From positions 42,827-106,826 of the forward strand of contig CAMDUB010000003.1 in the NCBI GenBank assembly GCA_945878575.1: a DNA stretch of 64,000 bases, given 5' to 3'. The notes below the pieces were generated by a model that worked only from the letters and a program-made list of their open reading frames with translations, searched no databases and was not told where the DNA came from. Every line of letters begins with the position of its first letter. Within the stretch, counting starts at the first letter, position 1. Of the stretch, positions 25,832-34,260 are shown one piece after another. Made by a program: the position numbers and the translations under genes. Source of the stretch: Phycisphaera mikurensis NBRC 102666 (GTDB lineage Bacteria; Planctomycetota; Phycisphaerae; Phycisphaerales; SM1A02).

Positions 25832-26560
25832 TCACTGGGGCGATGTGGGCGCGGGTGGCGGCACCGCCGCGTGTGGCTCCATATAGAACGCCGTCCCACC
25901 CCACCACTCACGGTAGTTCCGCACGGACGAATTGCAAGTAGTCATATTTGGGTCGCCGAAGTGGCCTCCCCAGCCGTAGCGCTCACTCTGTGTTGTCCGA
26001 ATCCACTGATATTCCACCCAGCGGTTGCGATCACCCACATCATTTCCAACAAACATGCGGCTGTGAAATTCAGTACGGACATAGAGCGCCACGATTGCAG
26101 TCTCGAAGCCATGGCGCACCAAGTAACGTCGCGCCTGAATGCCAGCCTCAAGCGTGAGTTCATCAAACTCCGCCTGGGTAACAACGCCAACATCAAGCGC
26201 GCGCTTCAAGGCGATCCGCTCGCGATCTTCTGGCTCGTACATGCCCGGATTGAAGCCTGAGTAGTTCTCTTGCGTCGTTCCACTGTCTGCGTACACGTAT
26301 GCAAACATACTGGGCGGGCCAGCAAGCAGACGGCGACGGAGTTCCTTGCACTGGTCAGCCGAAAGTGTTTGGTACTTCGCCTCCGTGTATGCGCCGCTGG
26401 AGTTTGGAAGTGTGGCGCGCTTGAGCTCCAGATCAATGGCCCGAAGTTTCTCACCAGTGGTGATGTCTTGTTGAACGACCGGCACAACGATCGGGATACA
26501 TCCAGTCGATGCGGCGATTCCCAGTAATAGCCAGAGGATCACCGCAGAGATACGGGTCAC
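25832..26560 (-). CDS. predicted lipoprotein, unknown, with SHOCT-like helix
   Basis: Not recognised. A 242-residue protein starting with a lipoprotein signal (VTRISAVILWLLLGIAASTGC; lipobox ASTGC, Cys about 21). Residues about 120-150 hold a short helical motif ALDVGVVTQAEFDEL that resembles the SHOCT oligomerisation motif and matches one in the upstream gene. The C-terminal part is aromatic-rich (YGWGGHFGDPN, EWWGGTAFYMEP) and ends in a Pro-rich tail. The GTG start at 26560 shares bases with the stop of the upstream gene (GTGA), implying translational coupling. Confidence 0.75.
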   Translation of the reverse strand: MTRISAVILWLLLGIAASTGCIPIVVPVVQQDITTGEKLRAIDLELKRATLPNSSGAYTEAKYQTLSADQCKELRRRLLAGPPSMFAYVYADSGTTQENYSGFNPGMYEPEDRERIALKRALDVGVVTQAEFDELTLEAGIQARRYLVRHGFETAIVALYVRTEFHSRMFVGNDVGDRNRWVEYQWIRTTQSERYGWGGHFGDPNMTTCNSSVRNYREWWGGTAFYMEPHAAVPPPAPTSPQ

Positions 26561-26877
26561 TTGGAAACCTCGCCCGCCGCTGGCTCGCTCGGAGGTGGTA
26601 CGGAAATGATCGGCGCATTGCCAATCGCCTTCCATGCAGCGATCGTTTCCGCGCGGCGTTTATCAAACTCCTCTTGAGTGATAAGTCCGTCTTTTTTAGC
26701 CTGATCAAGCGATATGAGCTCATCACCAAGAGTTGGTGGACGGGTAACCACTGGGCGATACATCACGCACGCTGCACAGCAGATCCATGGAATCAGGCTG
26801 ATCGCCGCCAAGTGCTGAGCTCTTCGCGTGAGCACGCGTTGCGCACTTTGGGTGTTTGGTATGGATCGGTCAATCAT
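26557..26877 (-). CDS. small membrane or lipoprotein with SHOCT-like motif
   Basis: A 106-residue protein with one hydrophobic segment (about 25-40, ending ICCAACVMYRP, possibly an atypical lipobox) and a C-terminal helical motif LDQAKKDGLITQEEFDKRR that fits the SHOCT pattern (short helix, G-[LI]-[IL]-[ST]-x-E-E-[FY]). SHOCT motifs are thought to mediate oligomerisation. The ATG at 26877 leaves a 10-base gap after the upstream gene; an ATG at 26910 would overlap it by 23 bases. Coupled to the lipoprotein gene by GTGA overlap. Confidence 0.68.
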   Translation of the reverse strand: MIDRSIPNTQSAQRVLTRRAQHLAAISLIPWICCAACVMYRPVVTRPPTLGDELISLDQAKKDGLITQEEFDKRRAETIAAWKAIGNAPIISVPPPSEPAAGEVSK

Positions 26878-26887
26878 GCGTTGCGAC

Positions 26888-27580
26888 TTACCCAATGAGT
26901 CCGATCGCACGCGCCGCGAGCATCACCAGCACGGTCATTGCTACCGCTACTTGCAACATCATGCCCAACTGTATCGAACCACGCAATGGCACCGGAAGTG
27001 TTGGACCGAACGTGCTTGATGTATTGAACGAAAGAAACACGTAGTCAATGACTGCCGGGCGCCACCCTTCCAGCGACTTCATCTGCATGGTGCTATGCGG
27101 AAACAGAATGCCCGGATGGGTTTGTTCGCCATCCGCCACGCGTTGTTGGAACGGGTGATCAAAACGCCAATAGAACGCAACAAATACCGCAATATTTTCA
27201 ATGTACACCAATGCCGCTGAAAGCAATAGAAACGCGGGATTCTCTTGCTTATCAAAGAGGCACAGCACGAGGCCAACAACATTGTCGAGGAGTGCAATCA
27301 TGGAGAGCGCAAGTGTCAGATCGAACATTGGCCGAAACCACTTGCGTACACGCGCGGCCCAACACAGCAGTGTGAGTAACGAGGTGATGCATGCCACGGG
27401 GCTGGCATACATATCGAGGACCTGAAACACTTTCACTGCGTGCGACGGTGCTAGGTCGGTGCGGCTGAGTGATTGTGCGGTGGCTAAATCAAGCAAGGAT
27501 GCCACCACCAACGACGCCAAGATTCCGCCCGCCGTGAGGTACCCAGGCGCGCGCGCATTGACCGTGTGCAATTGGCTCAT
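26888..27580 (-). CDS. multi-pass membrane protein with channel-like C-terminus
   Basis: A 230-residue protein with about five membrane segments (about 13-37, 49-72, 83-107, 114-137, 205-227). The last part, DYVFLSFNTSSTFGPT then a final hydrophobic helix ending VLVMLAARAIGLIG, resembles a pore-loop-plus-helix ending seen in a family of ion-channel-like bacterial membrane proteins, so an ion-conducting role is possible but unproven. The ATG at 27580 is 36 bases from the divergent zinc-ribbon gene. First gene of a three-gene minus-strand unit with the SHOCT-like protein and the lipoprotein. Confidence 0.72.
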   Translation of the reverse strand: MSQLHTVNARAPGYLTAGGILASLVVASLLDLATAQSLSRTDLAPSHAVKVFQVLDMYASPVACITSLLTLLCWAARVRKWFRPMFDLTLALSMIALLDNVVGLVLCLFDKQENPAFLLLSAALVYIENIAVFVAFYWRFDHPFQQRVADGEQTHPGILFPHSTMQMKSLEGWRPAVIDYVFLSFNTSSTFGPTLPVPLRGSIQLGMMLQVAVAMTVLVMLAARAIGLIG

Positions 27581-27616
27581 GCATCCAATGATAAGGCGCG
27601 TGCTACCCTCATCACT

Positions 27617-28075
27617 ATGCGTTGCGCTGAATGTGGCCACAACCTCGATCGCGTTGCAGAGGGCGCGCCGTGCACAGAATGTGGCGAGGTGACCCCGGTG
27701 CAATTGCGATTGCTGCAGCCTCTGCCCGGTCGTGTGCGCCTCTTGTGGCAGTTTGGATGGCCCTTGCTGATGGCGTGGTCACTGGGGTTGCTCGCCTTAT
27801 TCGTCGCAAATCGGCTTGATCAAGTTGCCATGGTGCTGGTGGTGCTCACGGTGGTATCGATCGTTGTTGTCGGCCCTGTGAACTCTGCGTGGCGCACCTT
27901 TGTGCTCATGAAGCGGTTGCCACGAAGGATTCGATCGGCGCCATTCCTCATCGTCATTCCGCGATCGATCACCATTCCCATACTCGTTGGCGTAGCGACC
28001 ATCATCATCTTTAACGTGTTGACGTTCGGGGCGTGTATCACGGTGTTTGCTTTCGGCAACGTCGGCAAATGGTAA
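27617..28075 (+). CDS. zinc-ribbon membrane protein, unknown
   Basis: A 152-residue protein with an N-terminal zinc ribbon (CAEC near residues 3-6 and CTEC near 20-23) followed by two pairs of hydrophobic segments (about 45-65, 70-90, 120-145). Small zinc-ribbon membrane proteins of this layout are common in Phycisphaerae and have no assigned function. The ATG at 27617 directly starts the ribbon (MRCAEC). The following gene, the radical SAM protein, starts 22 bases later on the same strand, so they may be co-transcribed. Confidence 0.75.
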   Translation: MRCAECGHNLDRVAEGAPCTECGEVTPVQLRLLQPLPGRVRLLWQFGWPLLMAWSLGLLALFVANRLDQVAMVLVVLTVVSIVVVGPVNSAWRTFVLMKRLPRRIRSAPFLIVIPRSITIPILVGVATIIIFNVLTFGACITVFAFGNVGKW

Positions 28076-28097
28076 GTAGTAAAAAAGTATTAATGTA

Positions 28098-29519
28098 ATG
28101 ATCACTATTGCCATTCATCGCGCGGAACAGACGATCAAGGTGACTCAAAGTCGCTGCCCAGTATGCGCTGTGGAAATTTCCGCGCGAATTGTTGAGCGCG
28201 CCGGCGCGGTGTTTATGGAGAAGGAGTGCGCGGAGCACGGCTCGTTTGTGGTGCGATTGCAGAGCGACGCCCGCTGGTACTTCACCAGTCAGGGAAATCC
28301 CGCGAATGCATCGGGCGAAGGCGCAACGTGTTGTGGTACCGGTGGTTGCTGTGCGCCGGCGAGCGCATCAACGGATCCGTTCGAGCAACTTTCTACGTGC
28401 GTTGCATTGATTGAGATTGTTGATAGTTGCAATTTGACCTGCCCAACGTGCTATGCAGAGAGCCCATACGGTGTTGGTGGGGATACCAAGTGTGCATCAT
28501 TCGATGATGTGCAAGCGCGCGTTGAAGGCGTGATTGCGCGCAAGGGTTTGATTGACATCCTGCAGCTCTCGGGTGGCGAGCCAACCATCCACCCCGAGTT
28601 TGAACGCATATTGCGCTGGGCGGTTTCTCACCCCCAGATTGGGTATGTGCTTGTCAATACCAATGCTGTTCGGGTGGCTGGTGATGCCGCGTTCCGCGAG
28701 ATGCTCGCGAATGTTCGGCGCGTGTATCGCAAGTTTGAGTTGTATGTGCAGTTTGATGGTGTGCAAGAGTCTGGCCAGCATGAGCTGCGAGGCACGGACT
28801 TGCGCTCAATGCGCGAGAAGGCAATCGATGCTGCCGGCGCACTTGGTGTTCCAACAACGCTTGCAATGGTGCTTGACGAGCGAACCATTGTTGGTGTTGG
28901 AGACACACTGCGCTGGGCGATGGCACGAACGCACGTGCGTGGCATCAGTTTGCAGCCGATGTTCACCAGTGGACGCGTGGCGAGCATCGAGAGCCGAACG
29001 CTTCCTGTGTTTCCTGGGGCGGGTACGGGTACAGGGGTGAGCGCGGGCACGCGCCGCGTTGTGAACGCCATGGGTGTTTCGGATGCTGTGCGCGCGTGTG
29101 TGGAGCAAGCGCCGGAATTGCTGGCGGAGGCGGATTTCACACCGCTGCCATGTGGCGACCCAAACTGCCACACGATTGGATACATCCTTCGCACGCCAAC
29201 GGACCCGGTGGGGCTGAGTCGATTGATTGATGTTCCAAAGTACGCCGGCTTTCTGCAAAACCGCGTGAATTACAACATTGCGGACCTAGCGAAGTGCGGT
29301 TGCGAGACCGAGCCACTGGGAGAGTTGCTAAAGGCGCTGGAACTACGACCAGAAGATCCATTTCGAATTTTCATCAAGCCATTCATGGATGCGTGGACGT
29401 TCGACCAAGACCGCATTGATCGTTGTTGTACGCACGTCATCCGCACCGACGGCTCGCTCGACAGCTTCTGCCGCCACTACGGAAATTCGTCCCGTTCCTC
29501 CCGGACCAATTTCCGGTGA
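28098..29519 (+). CDS. radical SAM protein, MJ0619/tetraether-lipid-synthase-like family
   Basis: A 473-residue radical SAM enzyme. An N-terminal Cys-rich part (C20, C23, C44, then CC and CC pairs near 78 and 84) precedes the Fe-S motif CNLTCPTC (C111, C115, C118). The SAM-binding glycine segment is LSGGEP. The C-terminal part holds extra Cys sites CGDPNC, CGC and RCCTHVIRTDGSLDSFC (C443, C444, C458). This architecture, notably the RCC...DG...FC ending, matches the MJ0619 group that includes archaeal tetraether synthase and proposed bacterial membrane-spanning lipid synthases, which join unactivated carbon positions of lipids. The stop overlaps the next gene start (TGATG), tying it to an Lgt-family membrane protein. 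Substrate is inferred only. Confidence 0.82.
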   Translation: MITIAIHRAEQTIKVTQSRCPVCAVEISARIVERAGAVFMEKECAEHGSFVVRLQSDARWYFTSQGNPANASGEGATCCGTGGCCAPASASTDPFEQLSTCVALIEIVDSCNLTCPTCYAESPYGVGGDTKCASFDDVQARVEGVIARKGLIDILQLSGGEPTIHPEFERILRWAVSHPQIGYVLVNTNAVRVAGDAAFREMLANVRRVYRKFELYVQFDGVQESGQHELRGTDLRSMREKAIDAAGALGVPTTLAMVLDERTIVGVGDTLRWAMARTHVRGISLQPMFTSGRVASIESRTLPVFPGAGTGTGVSAGTRRVVNAMGVSDAVRACVEQAPELLAEADFTPLPCGDPNCHTIGYILRTPTDPVGLSRLIDVPKYAGFLQNRVNYNIADLAKCGCETEPLGELLKALELRPEDPFRIFIKPFMDAWTFDQDRIDRCCTHVIRTDGSLDSFCRHYGNSSRSSRTNFR

Positions 29520-30244
29520 TGGAGATTCCTGGTGGTAGCCCGGTGTATGTGGTCACTACGGTGGTGGGCATAGTGGTAACAGCGCTCCTCTGGAAACGAC
29601 TTGCCCAGACCGATGGGCGGACTCCCGATGATCGCGTGTACGCCGTGTACGGTGGCGCCCTTGCGGGGGCATATATCGGCGCAAAGGTCGCCTTTTTGCT
29701 GGCTGAAGGTTGGCACTACCGGCACGAACCCATGGCCCTTCTCACCGGGCACAGCGTGACCGGCGCTCTCCTTGGTGGTGTCCTTGGTGTGGAGACGGCG
29801 AAGCAGGTCACTGGTTACAAGCAAGGCACTGGCGATATGTTTGCCGTGACCGTTCCCATCGCACTCGCACTTGGGCGAATCGGCTGCATATTCGCGGGCT
29901 GTTGTCAGGGAACCTTGTGCGCTGAAGCATGGTGGACCGTCGCGGATACTCACGGTCACGCACGCTGGCCCGCACCAATAGTGGAGATGGTGTTCAACCT
30001 CGCATTCTTTGTGTGGGCCGCCTGCGCCATGCGCTTCAATTGGCAGCGCGAGCAGCGATTCAATATCTATCTGATCGCATACGGCACGTTCCGATTCGCA
30101 CACGAATTCATGCGTGACGACGTGCGCTGGTTCGCCTCATTCGGTGGATACCACGTCGTGTCACTTGCGATCGTCGGCACTGGCGTATGGATGTATCTGC
30201 AACGTGCACACATCCAGCGTGAAAGTACAACCGCCCCGGCATAG
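29519..30244 (+). CDS. Lgt-family membrane protein (divergent paralog of prolipoprotein diacylglyceryl transferase)
   Basis: A 241-residue polytopic membrane protein of the Lgt superfamily: TGHSVTGALLGGVLGVE (about 77-93), GRIGCIFAGCCQGTLC (119-134) and a C-terminal YGTFRFAHEFMRDD. True Lgt moves diacylglycerol from phosphatidylglycerol to a lipobox Cys; here the SHGG region and the NGELWG segment of Lgt are replaced, and three Cys occur within AGCCQGTLC. A genuine Lgt is encoded at 42.5 kb, so this protein likely has another lipid-related job. It starts on the last base of the radical SAM stop codon, and the pairing suggests a shared pathway. Confidence 0.82.
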   Translation: MEIPGGSPVYVVTTVVGIVVTALLWKRLAQTDGRTPDDRVYAVYGGALAGAYIGAKVAFLLAEGWHYRHEPMALLTGHSVTGALLGGVLGVETAKQVTGYKQGTGDMFAVTVPIALALGRIGCIFAGCCQGTLCAEAWWTVADTHGHARWPAPIVEMVFNLAFFVWAACAMRFNWQREQRFNIYLIAYGTFRFAHEFMRDDVRWFASFGGYHVVSLAIVGTGVWMYLQRAHIQRESTTAPA

Positions 30245-30266
30245 CCAGGGCGGTTGGGAAGTTTTT
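30228..30266 (+). terminator. rho-independent terminator
   Basis: CAACCGCCC (30228-30236) pairs with GGGCGGTTG (30248-30256), with an inner GGC/GCC extension, followed by GGAAG and five T residues (30262-30266). The stem begins inside the last codons of the Lgt-like gene, whose stop is at 30242-30244. It ends the radical SAM/Lgt-like transcript. Confidence 0.78.
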
Positions 30267-30288
30267 CACGCGTTACCTCAGAACGGAT

Positions 30289-31368
30289 TTATGCCATCGC
30301 AGGATGCTTGGCTGCAGCACCCTCCGCGCGCCCCGCCTCGATGCGGCGCTTGGCGTAGTTCACTGCGGCCACATATTCGCTCGCGTCGTTCTTGCCTTCC
30401 TTGAGGACAGCAAGTGTGGTGTGCTCGATCTGCTCAATCTTCTTATCAAGCGCGGCCTCGGTCATGCCCAGGTAGAGACCGGCCAGGCGGATGACGCCGC
30501 CGGCATTCACGATGAAGTCTGGCCCATACAAGACGCCGCGCTGCTTCAGCGAAGCACCGTCGACATCCGGTTCATGCAACTGATTGTTCGCCGTGCCGCA
30601 AATGATGGCACAGCGAAGGTGCTTGATCGTGGAATTGTTGAGAACAGCACCCAAAGCGCAAGGCGCAAGGATGTCGCACTCTTGCGCAAAGATGTCTTGG
30701 CCGGGCTTCAGGGCCTCAACGCCAAGCTCCTTCACAGCACGCTCAATAGCGGCTGGATTGATGTCGGTTCCAACAACAGTCGCGCCGTGAGCGCGGCAAC
30801 GTTTCGCCAGTTCGTAGCCAGTGGCACCAAGGCCCTGTACAGCAATCTTCAAGCCAGAGAAGTCGACTTTACGACCAGTGTGCGCCAGGCACGCCTTCAT
30901 GGCGTTGAAGCAACCTTGGCTCGTGAATGGACTCGGATCGCCACCATGGCTGACAGTGATGCCACCCATGATGTGGTTTGATTCCTGTGCCATCCAGTCG
31001 CAGTACTGGGTGTTCACGCCGACGTCTTCGGCGGCGATGTATTGACCATTGAAAGTGTTCACAAAGCGGCCCATCGCGCGCGCTTCCGCCTCGGTTGGAA
31101 CCTTGCCCTTCTCGATCATGATGACGCTCTTGGCGCCGCCCATCGGCAGGTCCGCGGCGGCGGACTTGTAGGTCATGCCTTCCGACAACCGCAGTACATC
31201 GCGGATCGCTTCACTCTCGTCCGTGTACGCCCAGCGACGGGTGCCACCAAGAGCGTTGCCAAGGACAGTGGAGTGCAGCGCAATGATCGCCCGCAGACCA
31301 GTGACTGGGTCGACATGGAATGCCACGCGCTCGTGACCATGCTGATTCATCGTGTCGAAAAGCTTCAT
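30289..31368 (-). CDS. Glu/Leu/Phe/Val dehydrogenase (leucine dehydrogenase-like)
   Basis: NAD(P)-dependent amino-acid dehydrogenase interconverting an amino acid and its 2-oxo acid. The 359 residues show LGGTRRW, the catalytic Lys region LPMGGAKSVIM (about 71-81), a second Lys/Asp area around EDVGVNTQYCDWM, and the dinucleotide fold VQGLGATGYELA (about 175-186). The length (about 350-360) and N-terminus (MKLFDTMNQHGHERV) fit the leucine/phenylalanine dehydrogenase group rather than glutamate dehydrogenase. The ATG at 31368 has AGGAATTTC upstream. It is convergent with the Lgt-like gene. Confidence 0.9.
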   Translation of the reverse strand: MKLFDTMNQHGHERVAFHVDPVTGLRAIIALHSTVLGNALGGTRRWAYTDESEAIRDVLRLSEGMTYKSAAADLPMGGAKSVIMIEKGKVPTEAEARAMGRFVNTFNGQYIAAEDVGVNTQYCDWMAQESNHIMGGITVSHGGDPSPFTSQGCFNAMKACLAHTGRKVDFSGLKIAVQGLGATGYELAKRCRAHGATVVGTDINPAAIERAVKELGVEALKPGQDIFAQECDILAPCALGAVLNNSTIKHLRCAIICGTANNQLHEPDVDGASLKQRGVLYGPDFIVNAGGVIRLAGLYLGMTEAALDKKIEQIEHTTLAVLKEGKNDASEYVAAVNYAKRRIEAGRAEGAAAKHPAMA

Positions 31369-31513
31369 GAAATTCCTGTGTGAGTAAGAAGGACCAAACC
31401 GACTAGTCATTCGTGAAATTGACGGGCACGGCCGCGAGAACTCGAATCCCAAAGGCTACCGACCCTCCACCCGGCAATGAAACACCCACTGGCACCAAGC
31501 GCGCTTCTTGGCT

Positions 31514-31533
31514 AAAAACTCTTGACCGCCAAG
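31514..31533 (-). terminator. weak terminator-like hairpin after the acyl-CoA dehydrogenase
   Basis: On the minus strand CTTG (31533-31530), loop GCGGT, CAAG (31524-31521), then AGTTTTT (31520-31514), about 27 bases after the acyl-CoA dehydrogenase stop. An alternative longer pairing CTTGGC (31533-31528) with GCCAAG (31512-31507) would swallow the T run. The four-pair stem is weak, so this is tentative. Confidence 0.3.
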
Positions 31534-31560
31534 TGTCGCAACTCGCGCTCCTGCAGATGG

Positions 31561-33528
31561 TTACGCCCTTTGTGGCTGCGCGCGCTTGATGACATCTCCG
31601 TGGAACACTGACCCAGCTCCGAAGTGCGGAATCGCCTCTTCGTTCACGGGGTTCAATTTCGCCCCAGTGCCGCGCGCCTTCATGTCCATCGTGCGCTCGG
31701 GGATTGCAAAGTCGATGTTGGGGAGCGAATCAATGTGCTTCAACACCGCATCAGCAGCGCGCTTCATTGAAACGTCGGCGTTCGTGCGCAAGGCGCGAAC
31801 TTCTTCCTCAATCGCCAGTCCGAACATTGAGCACAGGTGTTCCACCACGCTCATCTCATAGGCCAACTGCTCGCCACTGAGTCCGTTGCGAATGTGGCTG
31901 TCAAGCTTTGCAAGTGAGCACGTCATCGCGTGAATGTAAATCGCGCACATGGAGAGTCGAGCCTGGATGGTCTGCTCGGTGACAAGCTTGTCTTCCCACT
32001 CCTTGAACATCAACTTGACTTGGTGGCTGAACTCACGCACGCGCATCATCAGTTCATGCATCATGCCATTGAGGCGCGGATCAGTGCTAGTGAACGACGG
32101 AAGCGGCCGGCGAACACCAAGGAACAATTCGCTGCCAATCTGCATAGCTGAACCAAGGTGCTTGGCTGGGTTCTTCTTGATGCCCAACATCCACTCACCC
32201 AGTTGCTTGCTGCCGTACGCAAAGATAAAGGAATGCATCACTTCATTCGCACCCTCAACAATAATGTTGATGCGACTGTCGCGCCACGCGCGTTCCACAT
32301 GATTCTCCGTCATGTAGCTCTCGCCACCCATGACTTGCAGGGCATCATTGACGGTGCGATAGCCGAATTCACTGCAGAACACCTTGCATACCGCGGTCTC
32401 AAGCATGATGTCTTCATCCTTGCGGTCAAGGAAGCCCGTGGTCATGAAGAGCATCGCTTCCATGGCGTAGGTGTATGAAGCCATGCGCGCGAGCTTCTCC
32501 TTGATCAGGTCAAACTCGCTGATCGGTCGCTCAAACTGGAAGCGGTACTTCGCCCACTTAGCGGCTTGTTCGTAGGCGAATTCTGCTGCGCCCAGCATGC
32601 CGGCACTCAGTGTGCAGCGACCGTAGTTCAGGCAAGTCAGCGCAACGTTCAGCCCGCGACCTTCCTTGTGCAGCAAGTTCTCCTTCGGAACCTTGACGTT
32701 GGTAAGCCGAATGCGCGCCTGCCATGTTCCACGGATGCCACACTTTGAACGGTTGCGGCTGAAGATCTCCACGCCTTCCATATCCGGCGTGCAGATGAGC
32801 GCTGAGACAGCGTCCTTCTCCTTGCCGGTCTTGGGATCGGTGATCTTCTGCTTCGCCATCACAGTGAAGAGTGCGCTGATTGCCCCAGATGTCGCCCACT
32901 TCTTCTCGCCATTCAAGATGTAGAAACTGCCGCAATCGCTCAAAACACAGCGAGTTTCCTGGCCACCAGCGTCGCAACCAACGTTGGGCTCGCTCAGGCA
33001 GAATGCACTCAGTGCATCCTTCGCCATGCGCGGCAGGAAGCGCGCCTTCTGCTCCTCATTACCAAACAGCATGAGCGCCTTGCAGCCGATCGACTGGTGC
33101 GCCGACACAAGCACTGCGGTGGACCCACATGTGCGACCGATGCGGCGCAACACGCGGTTGTAACTGGTGATGCCGAGGCCAAGACCGCCATGCTCCTTGG
33201 TGATGGTCATGCCAAGGACGCCCATATCAAAGAGGCGCTTGATAACCCACTCCGGGATCTCTTGCTTCTGATCGATCTCCACCGATGGATGCTCATTGCG
33301 CAGATACACGTCAAGCTCAGCGAGCAGTTTCTCGCAGCGCGCGTTCTCGTCGGCGGTCTGAGTTGGATACGGGAAGACCAGGTCTTCCCGGAAGTTGCCC
33401 CAGAAAATGTTCTTCACAAAGCCCATCGTCGTGGGATCTGGCCCAAGCATCTCCTGCGCCTGCTGAATCTGCTTGCGATCCTTCTCAGAGATGTTCTTCA
33501 GGTCCTTGGCGAGATCGGTCTGGGTCAT
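31561..33528 (-). CDS. acyl-CoA dehydrogenase with C-terminal extension (VLCAD/ACAD9-like)
   Basis: FAD enzyme for the first step of fatty-acid beta-oxidation, passing electrons to ETF. The 655 residues comprise the normal three-domain core (about 60-450), with ITKEHGGLGL, AFCLSEPNVGCDAG (FAD/substrate loop) and the catalytic Glu in VEGANEV (about 426), plus a helical C-terminal region of about 200 residues as in very-long-chain acyl-CoA dehydrogenase and ACAD9. The ATG at 33528 is chosen over an upstream in-frame start that adds a low-complexity leader. No ETF genes adjoin it; crotonases at 17, 37 and 38 kb could supply the next step. Confidence 0.92.
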   Translation of the reverse strand: MTQTDLAKDLKNISEKDRKQIQQAQEMLGPDPTTMGFVKNIFWGNFREDLVFPYPTQTADENARCEKLLAELDVYLRNEHPSVEIDQKQEIPEWVIKRLFDMGVLGMTITKEHGGLGLGITSYNRVLRRIGRTCGSTAVLVSAHQSIGCKALMLFGNEEQKARFLPRMAKDALSAFCLSEPNVGCDAGGQETRCVLSDCGSFYILNGEKKWATSGAISALFTVMAKQKITDPKTGKEKDAVSALICTPDMEGVEIFSRNRSKCGIRGTWQARIRLTNVKVPKENLLHKEGRGLNVALTCLNYGRCTLSAGMLGAAEFAYEQAAKWAKYRFQFERPISEFDLIKEKLARMASYTYAMEAMLFMTTGFLDRKDEDIMLETAVCKVFCSEFGYRTVNDALQVMGGESYMTENHVERAWRDSRINIIVEGANEVMHSFIFAYGSKQLGEWMLGIKKNPAKHLGSAMQIGSELFLGVRRPLPSFTSTDPRLNGMMHELMMRVREFSHQVKLMFKEWEDKLVTEQTIQARLSMCAIYIHAMTCSLAKLDSHIRNGLSGEQLAYEMSVVEHLCSMFGLAIEEEVRALRTNADVSMKRAADAVLKHIDSLPNIDFAIPERTMDMKARGTGAKLNPVNEEAIPHFGAGSVFHGDVIKRAQPQRA

Positions 33529-33628
33529 AGTGGTCTGCGGCTCCGTGTTCGGGGGAAGGGACGGATTGTAGGCAGGGCGCACGGAGGGTTGACATGTGGA
33601 CAATAACGCGCCATGAAAATGTCGCTCA

Positions 33629-34060
33629 TCAGGATGGGGTTGGTATCACCGGAACGCCAATTGCCTCTGCTAATTCACGCATTCGCCGATCGCGGGTGTA
33701 AATCGGAGTTGGCGGGCGGCTTAACAGACACGCGGCAATGATCCCGGCGTCGATCCAACCAACGCCACGCCCGTTCATCTGCATTGAGGCAACCAGCGCG
33801 AACAACTCATTACGCTCCACGGGCTCGACAGGTGTGAGTTGCAAGATCATGTCGCGAAATCGCGCGGCATGATCGCCCGTTCCCATGGCAATTTCACCTG
33901 CAACATCGACGTGTCCAAGTGCGACACCCTCGGCGATTGCGCGGTCGACAACCGGGTCTCCGAAACGAATGTGACGAATCCACGCACTTGAGTCGATGAG
34001 AATTCCGTGGTCAATCGGCACAAAGCTGTTAGCGCTTACTGGTTGCTCTCCGACCGTCAA
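33629..34060 (-). CDS. vapC: PIN-domain toxin, VapC-like
   Basis: Predicted endoribonuclease toxin of a type II toxin-antitoxin system, about 143 residues. The four acidic residues of PIN domains are visible: Asp in ILIDSSAW, Glu in VAGEIAMGTGD, Asp in GWIDAGI, and Asp in YTRDRRM. I place the start at a TTG (34060-34058) whose last two bases and the next form the antitoxin stop (TTGA overlap), giving a normal PIN length; the longer frame upstream runs through the antitoxin gene in another frame. VapC toxins usually cut tRNA or rRNA; the target here is unknown. Confidence 0.8.
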   Translation of the reverse strand: MTVGEQPVSANSFVPIDHGILIDSSAWIRHIRFGDPVVDRAIAEGVALGHVDVAGEIAMGTGDHAARFRDMILQLTPVEPVERNELFALVASMQMNGRGVGWIDAGIIAACLLSRPPTPIYTRDRRMRELAEAIGVPVIPTPS

Positions 34061-34260
34061 TCCACCGGATCGTCTGGTCGCCGCCGTGGTGGAACCTCGA
34101 AGGTTGGATCGATCCCCCGCATTTTCGCTAGCTGAGCCCCTGCCTCCAACTGGGAGAATCGCTTCAACACATAAGGCAGCAACTCCTGAGGATCTTGAAT
34201 CCCCGTGAGAACGCGCGCCCGCTCGATGTCTCTCTCTTCCAGTTGAATGTGTAATTCCAT
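34057..34260 (-). CDS. vapB: VapB-like antitoxin
   Basis: A 67-residue protein (MELHIQLEERDIERARVLTG...) immediately upstream of and overlapping the PIN-domain gene. The short N-terminal strand and helices fit the DNA-binding part of small VapB-type antitoxins, and the C-terminal tail (about 48-67, Pro/Arg-rich) would be the toxin-wrapping part. An ATG two codons earlier is also possible. Identification depends chiefly on gene order, size and overlap with the toxin. Confidence 0.68.
   Translation of the reverse strand: MELHIQLEERDIERARVLTGIQDPQELLPYVLKRFSQLEAGAQLAKMRGIDPTFEVPPRRRPDDPVD

Noticed and set aside
29519..30244. Second functional lgt gene
   Set aside because: The conserved SHGG and NGELWG features of true Lgt are missing; the genuine lgt is at 42453-43391.
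31430..31470. tRNA T-arm-like ACTCGAATCCC
   Set aside because: Only the T-arm resemblance exists; no acceptor, anticodon or D stems could be paired around it.
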